Shown here: positions 59,253 to 64,000 of the stretch, one piece after another
Layout: each line of letters opens with the position of its first letter
How positions within the stretch are numbered: the stretch's first letter is position 1
Source: Streptomyces sp. NBC_00234
Lineage (GTDB): Bacteria > Actinomycetota > Actinomycetes > Streptomycetales > Streptomycetaceae
Length of the DNA stretch: 64,000 bases
Direction of reading: 5' to 3'
Assembly: GCF_036195325.1 (NCBI RefSeq)
Contig: NZ_CP108101.1
Location: 6,200,001-6,264,000, forward strand
Notes under the pieces: model-generated
What the model was told of the DNA's origin: nothing
Database searches by the model: none
The model's input: the letters and a program-made list of their open reading frames with translations, nothing else
Made by a program: the position numbers and the translations under genes

Positions 59253-60493
59253 AGTCACGTACCGCGATCGTCTGCTCGGTCGCGGACCAGGGGGTCACCG
59301 CCCTCACCAACATCCTGGTGCTGGTGGCGGCGGCCCGGCTCTCCACCGTCGCCGACTTCGCGCGCTTCTCCGCCGTCTACCTCGTCTTCACCGTCCTGCT
59401 GGGCGCGTCCGGCGCCTATACCGGGCAGCCCCTGGTGCTGCGACGCACCGAGAGCGACGGCACACGGGGCGCCTGCCGGTCGGCCGTCGTTTTCACCCTG
59501 GTCGCCGCCTCGGCGCTCGGCGCGCTCCTCGCCGCCGTCTGTCTGCTCGTCCCGGGGGACACCGCCCGCGCCCTGATGATGCTCGGGCTCGTCCTGCCGG
59601 TCGTCCTCGGCCAGGACGCCATGCGCTACGCCTTCTCCACCCTGCGCCTGCCGCATCTCGCACTCGGCAGTGACGCGCTGCGACTGGCCTGTGTACTCGG
59701 CTCCCTGGCCGTGCAGCCGTACGGGGCCGGAGCGGCGCGCCTCGTCACGGTCTGGGGGCTCTCCGCGCTCCCCGCCCTGCTGCTCTCCGCCGCGCTGCTG
59801 CACCGGCGGACCAGGGGGACCCCCCTGCACGTGCGTCCCCTGGTGAAGCGCGGGCACCTCGGCCGGCGGTTCGTCGTGGAGTTCGGCGTCGGCAACGCGA
59901 CGGCCCAGCTGTCCGTGCTGGGCCTCGGCGCCGTGGGCAACCCCCTGGTGGTGGGTGCGCTCCGCGGGGCGACCACCCTCTTCGGGCCGCTGAACGTGCT
60001 GTACACCTCGGCCACCAGCTTCGGCCCCCCGCTGCTGGGCCGGCTCGGGACCCGGCGGCGACAGGTGCGGGCCACGGCGGCACTGGCCGCGGTCCTCGCG
60101 GCGACCGCCGCCCTGTGGGCCACCGCGCTCGCCCTGCTGCCCGACGCGGCGGGACGCCAACTGCTCGGCGACACCTGGCCCACGGCCGCGGCGCTGCTGC
60201 CCGCGACCGGCAGCCAGTACGCGGCGATGGCCGTCGGCACCTGCGGGCTGCTCAGCCTGCGGATGCTCGACCCGCGCACCACCCTGTCCATCCAAGTGGT
60301 GTTCTCGCTGGCCGCCGTGGCCTTCCTGGCCGGCGGCTACGCCCTGGCCGGTGTCACCGGCGCCGCCTGGGGCCTGTGCCTGGGCTCGGCCTGCAAGGCG
60401 GTCGCCACCTGGACGCGCGTGATGCGGCTGCGCGGCGCGGAGACGGCGGACCGGGAGACCGTCAGCGCGAGCGCTGTTCGCTCCGGCTCGTGA
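59249..60493 (+). CDS. Wzx-like polysaccharide flippase
   Basis: A 414-residue multi-helix protein of the MOP/Wzx flippase type: TAIVCSVADQGVTALTNILVLVAAARLSTVADFARFSAVYLVF at the N-terminus, then about a dozen hydrophobic segments. The Arg-rich loops between helices are typical. It would move the lipid-linked repeat unit across the membrane. GTG start overlapping the Wzz-like stop; its 3' end overlaps the polymerase gene tail-to-tail by 32 nt. Confidence 0.78.
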   Translation: MKSRTAIVCSVADQGVTALTNILVLVAAARLSTVADFARFSAVYLVFTVLLGASGAYTGQPLVLRRTESDGTRGACRSAVVFTLVAASALGALLAAVCLLVPGDTARALMMLGLVLPVVLGQDAMRYAFSTLRLPHLALGSDALRLACVLGSLAVQPYGAGAARLVTVWGLSALPALLLSAALLHRRTRGTPLHVRPLVKRGHLGRRFVVEFGVGNATAQLSVLGLGAVGNPLVVGALRGATTLFGPLNVLYTSATSFGPPLLGRLGTRRRQVRATAALAAVLAATAALWATALALLPDAAGRQLLGDTWPTAAALLPATGSQYAAMAVGTCGLLSLRMLDPRTTLSIQVVFSLAAVAFLAGGYALAGVTGAAWGLCLGSACKAVATWTRVMRLRGAETADRETVSASAVRSGS

Positions 60494-61925
60494 AACTGGT
60501 GACGAGCAGCAGGCACAGCGCGGCGATGGCGAACTTCCCGGCGGACTGCAGCAGCGGGCCGCGCAGCAGGATGAAGGTGTACCCCGCGACGAGCGGCACC
60601 GCGATCGCCAGCACACTGCCGGGCCCGGGCCCCGCCCTGGTCACAGCGACCGCGTACCTGCGGTCCGTACGGGCGGCCCCGTAGCCGATCAGAGCGAGCC
60701 CGCCGGCCATCCCGGCGGCACCGAAATCGACCCAGAACTCCGTCCACAGCGGGGCCGAGAGGTTGGTCATCTTCATCCCCATCCACTGACCGACCCGGAC
60801 CCCCGTGTCCTCGGGCTTGCCGCTCCACACCGCGCGCGGCACGAAGAAGAGCCCGGAGCCCGCCAGTTGGCGGCCGTAGGTGTGCCCCCGGGTGTCGACC
60901 CAGGAGATGGTGTTGGCGAACATCACCGTCTGGTCGTAGTCCTTGGTGGCAAGCGGCTCGAAGACGGACGCCGACTGCACCGGCTTGTAGCCCTCGTCGT
61001 CGTACCGGAACCGGTCCGCGTACGGGAACAGCACCAGCGCCCCCACCACGCCCATGGCGAGCACCGAGCGGTACATCGCCGCGCTGCTGGGGAACGCGGT
61101 GAACAGCAGGGAGACGAGCACGGTGAGGAACCAGTAACGGGCGTTGGAGATAGGGTTGTTCACGATCAGGTTCAGCCCCGCCAGGGCCACCCACACCAGC
61201 ACCGTCGAAGGCGAGCGCCGGGCCCTTCGGGAGGTCGCCAGACGGCGGGTGTAGAACAGCAGGGCGATGAGGGCGGGGACGGTGCCGAAGCCCTTCAGGA
61301 ACGCCGACCCCACATTGGACTCGGTGGACACGACACCGCTCTCGGCCACCGTGGCGCTGATCTCCTGCCGGCTGCTGAAGAAGATCGCGGGTCCGCCGAG
61401 CTTCAGGATGTAGTAGCCGCCGGCCGCGAAAGCGATCACCACCAGGAGCGCGAGCCGGCCCCGGTGCGCCGTCGGACCGACCCTGCCCCGCGCCCCCGAG
61501 CGCCGCCGCAGGGGCCGCCGCGAGGCCAGCAGCGCACCGAGATCGAAGGCGGCGCAGCCCAGCAGGATCAGTGCGATGGCCGACACCAGGTCGGACCGCG
61601 GGCCGACCATCGGGGTCGGCGTCTGCCCGATGACGGCCTGGGCGAGCGGCGCCACGCCCATGGCGATGTAGACGAACATCCAGAAGACGCCCTGGAGCAG
61701 CCGCCGCCCGGTGGACAGGATCATCGTGGCGAGCCGGGCCCCCGCATAGCAGGTGAGGACGAGCTGCAGCCAGAACGCGTTGTCGCGGACGCCGGTCCCC
61801 GGCTGGGCGACGATCACCGCCGGAAGGAAGCAGACCAGGCCGAGGATCATCGGGACCGCGAGAGCCCGGGAGAGCATCGCCCACGACATGGGCTTCGCGA
61901 CGGACTCGACCTGCACGGACGTCAT
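60462..61925 (-). CDS. Wzy-like O-antigen/exopolysaccharide polymerase
   Basis: A 487-residue polytopic protein with about 11-12 hydrophobic segments and a large outer loop (SRQEISATVAESGVVSTESNVG ... DRFRYDDEGYKPVQSASVFEPLATKDYDQ) between helices, the topology of Wzy/O-antigen polymerases. Characteristic stretches are ISNARYWFLTVLVSLLFTAFPS and VPRAVWSGKPEDTGVRVGQWMG. It should join repeat units on the outer face. Assignment rests on topology and context. Confidence 0.75.
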   Translation of the reverse strand: MTSVQVESVAKPMSWAMLSRALAVPMILGLVCFLPAVIVAQPGTGVRDNAFWLQLVLTCYAGARLATMILSTGRRLLQGVFWMFVYIAMGVAPLAQAVIGQTPTPMVGPRSDLVSAIALILLGCAAFDLGALLASRRPLRRRSGARGRVGPTAHRGRLALLVVIAFAAGGYYILKLGGPAIFFSSRQEISATVAESGVVSTESNVGSAFLKGFGTVPALIALLFYTRRLATSRRARRSPSTVLVWVALAGLNLIVNNPISNARYWFLTVLVSLLFTAFPSSAAMYRSVLAMGVVGALVLFPYADRFRYDDEGYKPVQSASVFEPLATKDYDQTVMFANTISWVDTRGHTYGRQLAGSGLFFVPRAVWSGKPEDTGVRVGQWMGMKMTNLSAPLWTEFWVDFGAAGMAGGLALIGYGAARTDRRYAVAVTRAGPGPGSVLAIAVPLVAGYTFILLRGPLLQSAGKFAIAALCLLLVTSFTSRSEQRSR

Positions 61926-61977
61926 GCGCTCCCCGCTCCGTGGACCGACCTGTGAACACTCTAACGAATCAACGCAC

Positions 61978-61986
61978 TTGGGGGGA
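61978..61986 (+). promoter_or_regulatory. G6 element (TTGGGGGGA) upstream of the second glycosyltransferase
   Basis: Same ACTTGGGGGGA/CCTTGGGGGGA context as at 56273. Here it lies at Shine-Dalgarno distance from a 10-codon ORF at 61991 and 49 nt before the GTG at 62035. Confidence 0.3.
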
Positions 61987-61990
61987 TGCC

Positions 61991-62023
61991 ATGACTAGTC
62001 TGTGCATAGTCGGCCGAGGTTGA
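61991..62023 (+). CDS. Possible 10-residue leader ORF
   Basis: MTSLCIVGRG followed by TGA, with the G6 run as ribosome site, ending 11 nt before the glycosyltransferase GTG. It could act as a leader peptide for that gene; too short for any homology test. Confidence 0.2.
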   Translation: MTSLCIVGRG

Positions 62024-62034
62024 GGGGGACCCTG

Positions 62035-63195
62035 GTGAAGATCCTGCACGTCGTCACGCTGCACACTCCGGACCACGCGTTCGGTGGCCCGACGAGAGTC
62101 GCGCTCAACCTGTCGAAGGTGCAGCGCGCCCACGGCGACGATGCCCGGATCATGGCGCTGGGCGACGGCTTCGAGGGCGAACTCCCCTCCACCGTCGAGG
62201 GAGTTCCGGTCCATCTGTTCCAGGCCCGCCATGTGCTCCCCATGTTCGAGGTCAGCGGCATCACCTCCGGTGCGCTGCTGCTGGCCGCGCGCCGCATGAT
62301 GCGCGGCGCGGACCTCGTACACGTCCATCTGATGCGCGACCTCGTGACCCTGCCCGCCGCCCTGCTCGCCCTGGCCACCCGCACCCCGCTCGTCGTCCAG
62401 ACGCACGGCATGGTGGACCCGACGGAGAAGCGCGTGGCCCAGCTCACCGACCTGCTCGGGGTCCGCGCGGTGCTGCGCGGCGCCGACGCCGTCCTGTATC
62501 TGACGGAACAGGAACGCCTCGACGTGAACGCCGTCGCGGCCCCCGTCCCGCTCACCCGCACCGTACGGCTGGTCAACGGCGTCCGCCCGCAGGAGCGCAA
62601 GCCCGCCCGCGAGCCCGGCCGGCCCCCGACGGTGCTCTTCCTCGCCCGCGTCCAGGAGCGCAAGCGCCCGGAGGACTTCGTCGCCGCGATGCCGACGGTC
62701 CTGGAGAAACACCCCGACGCGCGCTTCGTCCTGGCGGGCCCGGACACCGGGGCGCTGGCCGGCACCCTCGCACTCGCCCGCAGGCTGGGGGTGACGGACT
62801 CGCTCGACCACGTGGGCCCCCTCGGCCACGAGGAGGTCCTCGCCGCCGGACGGCAGGCCGACGTGTACGTACTCCCCTCGATCGAGGAACCCCTGGGCGT
62901 CTCCGTCCTCGAAGCGATGTCCGTCGGCACGCCCGTCGTCATCACCCGCACCTGCGGACTCGGCCCCGACGTCGCGCGGGCGGGCGCCGGCCGGGTCGTC
63001 GACAGCCGGCCCGGCGAGGACGCCGCCAACGCGGAGAAGGTCGCGCAGGCCGTCCTCGAACTCCTGGAGCCCGGGGCCAACGAGCAGGCCGGAAAGGCCG
63101 CCTGGGACCTGGTCGGCGAGCACTTCACCATCGAGGCCGTGACCGGAACCCTCCGGCGGACCTACGAGGACGTGGTCCGCCGGAGTCGCCGGTGA
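62035..63195 (+). CDS. Group 4 glycosyltransferase
   Basis: A 386-residue GT-B enzyme of family 4. N-terminal: VKILHVVTLHTPDHAFGGPTRVALNLSKVQ and GADLVHVHLMRDLVTLPAALLALA. C-terminal donor domain: VLFLARVQERKRPEDFVAAMPTVL, HVGPLGHEEVLAAGRQADVYVLPSIEEPLGVSVLEAMSVGTPVV, with the E-x7-E motif (EEPLGVSVLEA) that contacts the nucleotide sugar. GTG 62035 follows GAGGGGGA. It is transcribed divergently from the polymerase gene. Confidence 0.87.
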   Translation: MKILHVVTLHTPDHAFGGPTRVALNLSKVQRAHGDDARIMALGDGFEGELPSTVEGVPVHLFQARHVLPMFEVSGITSGALLLAARRMMRGADLVHVHLMRDLVTLPAALLALATRTPLVVQTHGMVDPTEKRVAQLTDLLGVRAVLRGADAVLYLTEQERLDVNAVAAPVPLTRTVRLVNGVRPQERKPAREPGRPPTVLFLARVQERKRPEDFVAAMPTVLEKHPDARFVLAGPDTGALAGTLALARRLGVTDSLDHVGPLGHEEVLAAGRQADVYVLPSIEEPLGVSVLEAMSVGTPVVITRTCGLGPDVARAGAGRVVDSRPGEDAANAEKVAQAVLELLEPGANEQAGKAAWDLVGEHFTIEAVTGTLRRTYEDVVRRSRR

Positions 63196-63196
63196 C

Positions 63197-64000
63197 TCAC
63201 CCGGTGCTTCCCTCACGGGACTTCAGCGCGATCTGCCACCGGTAGAAGCTCATCGCCAGCGCGAAGTCGAACCCCGCCCGCCCGTCCAGGAAGCCCCGTC
63301 GGTAGACGTACATGTAGGCGAACGACACGAGGGGCTTGAACGGCGCCTTGTGGAAGAGCTGGCCCTGGCGGGACTTCACCTTCCGCACCTGCTCCTTGAC
63401 GTCCGGGTGGTGCTCCAGCCACGCCTCCCAGTCCGAGTAGCGGTTGTGCCGCTCGAACCAGGCGGTGACCGGGTCGAGGTCCTGGTGCTCGATCGGGTTG
63501 GCCAGCGACCCGCTCGTGGGGGCGACCGGCTGGTAGTGGCCCTCGACCTCGCCGATGCCCGGCGCGTCGAGGTCGCCGACCTCCGGATAGTGACAGCGCG
63601 TCCGGTCCGTCAGGGACCGCTTGCGGATGGTGTATCCGTGCCGCAGCCGCTTCCCGGAGAACCAGTAGCCCAGCGGTATGTCGTACGCCGCGGGCTTGTC
63701 CGTCGCCGGGTCGGAGAAGATCTCCCGCAGCTCCGCCAGCAGCCCCGGGCTGAGCCGTTCGTCGCCGTCCAGGAGCAGGATCCAGTCGAGGTCGGTGCGG
63801 ACGTGGTCCAGGCACCACTGCTTCTTGCGGGGATGGCCGCCGTCCCAGGTGTACGTGACCACCTCGGCCCCGCACTCCTGGGCGATCTTCACGGTGTCGT
63901 CCGTGCTGTGGGAGTCCACCACGACGACCGCCTCGAAGTGGCCGAGCACCGATTTCACCGCCTCGGCGATGTTCAGCCCCTCGTTCTTCGTGGGGATCGC
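63197..64000 (-). CDS. Family 2 glycosyltransferase (5' end outside window)
   Basis: A partial gene; the reading frame stays open to the window edge, where it reads AIPTKNEGLNIAEAVKSVLG. The GT-A core follows: VVVVDSHSTDDTVKIAQECGAEVV and WILLLDGDERLSPGLLAELR with the D-G-D-E metal/nucleotide site, then YWFSGKRLRHGYTIRKRSL. This resembles the WaaE/KdtX-like heptosyl/glucosyl transferases annotated in LPS and EPS clusters. At least 267 residues are present. Convergent with the preceding glycosyltransferase, 1 nt apart. Confidence 0.85.
   Translation of the reverse strand, partial: AIPTKNEGLNIAEAVKSVLGHFEAVVVVDSHSTDDTVKIAQECGAEVVTYTWDGGHPRKKQWCLDHVRTDLDWILLLDGDERLSPGLLAELREIFSDPATDKPAAYDIPLGYWFSGKRLRHGYTIRKRSLTDRTRCHYPEVGDLDAPGIGEVEGHYQPVAPTSGSLANPIEHQDLDPVTAWFERHNRYSDWEAWLEHHPDVKEQVRKVKSRQGQLFHKAPFKPLVSFAYMYVYRRGFLDGRAGFDFALAMSFYRWQIALKSREGSTG

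Overview
The window is high-GC DNA with GTG/ATG starts, dense ATGA/GTGA overlaps and gene families typical of Streptomyces: a conservon, SepF paralogue, Pnkp/Hen1, an F420-type oxidoreductase and an IdeR/DmdR-type iron box. It looks like chromosome rather than plasmid or phage. I saw no tRNA, rRNA, CRISPR array, complete insertion sequence or prophage. No gene-free stretch exceeds 300 bases; the longest gaps are the divergent promoter regions at 53264-53543 (280 nt) and 34605-34865 (261 nt).

Layout. 1-7.8 kb: a small His-rich protein, a glutamate-type ABC importer (gluABCD) and an iron-siderophore uptake operon (binding lipoprotein plus two permeases, no ATPase) behind an iron box. 7.8-13.3 kb: a divergent SIS-isomerase/DeoR pair with an inverted repeat between them, a SepF-like protein, a MazG-like pyrophosphohydrolase, a TTA-containing unknown gene behind DnaA-box-like sequences, an LLM oxidoreductase and a homocysteine methyltransferase. 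13.3-19.8 kb: the Hen1-Pnkp RNA repair pair, then arginine deiminase and ornithine carbamoyltransferase. 19.8-29.2 kb: an RsbW-like kinase and an aromatic acyl-CoA catabolic island (CoA ligase, PaaX regulator, fused flavin hydroxylase/old-yellow-enzyme reductase, enoyl-CoA hydratase, acyl-CoA dehydrogenase, RidA), interrupted by an acetyltransferase and an EP-repeat protein.

29.2-35.3 kb: a complete conservon (cvnA-B-C-D) followed by a flavin monooxygenase, with a divergent iron-sulfur protein. 35.4-41.9 kb: a seven-subunit-type Mrp Na+/H+ antiporter operon (A/B fused, C-G). 41.9-47.7 kb: a MacB-like efflux module (lipoprotein, fusion protein, ATPase, permease) divergent from a two-component system. 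47.7-54.4 kb: an ABC exporter, a prolyl-oligopeptidase-type protease, a JmjC-type cupin oxygenase and, directly upstream of the cupin, an unannotated 48-residue peptide whose second half is two tandem 12-residue repeats. I read this as a candidate, possibly undescribed, RiPP (ribosomally made, modified peptide) locus, with a transposase-derived HTH protein transcribed divergently. 54.3-64.0 kb: an exopolysaccharide-type cluster (CDP-alcohol phosphotransferase, cytidylyltransferase-like protein, glycosyltransferases, Wzz/CpsD-like protein with a ruined P-loop, flippase and polymerase); its last gene runs off the window.

All functional assignments come from reading motifs and context. No database search was possible.
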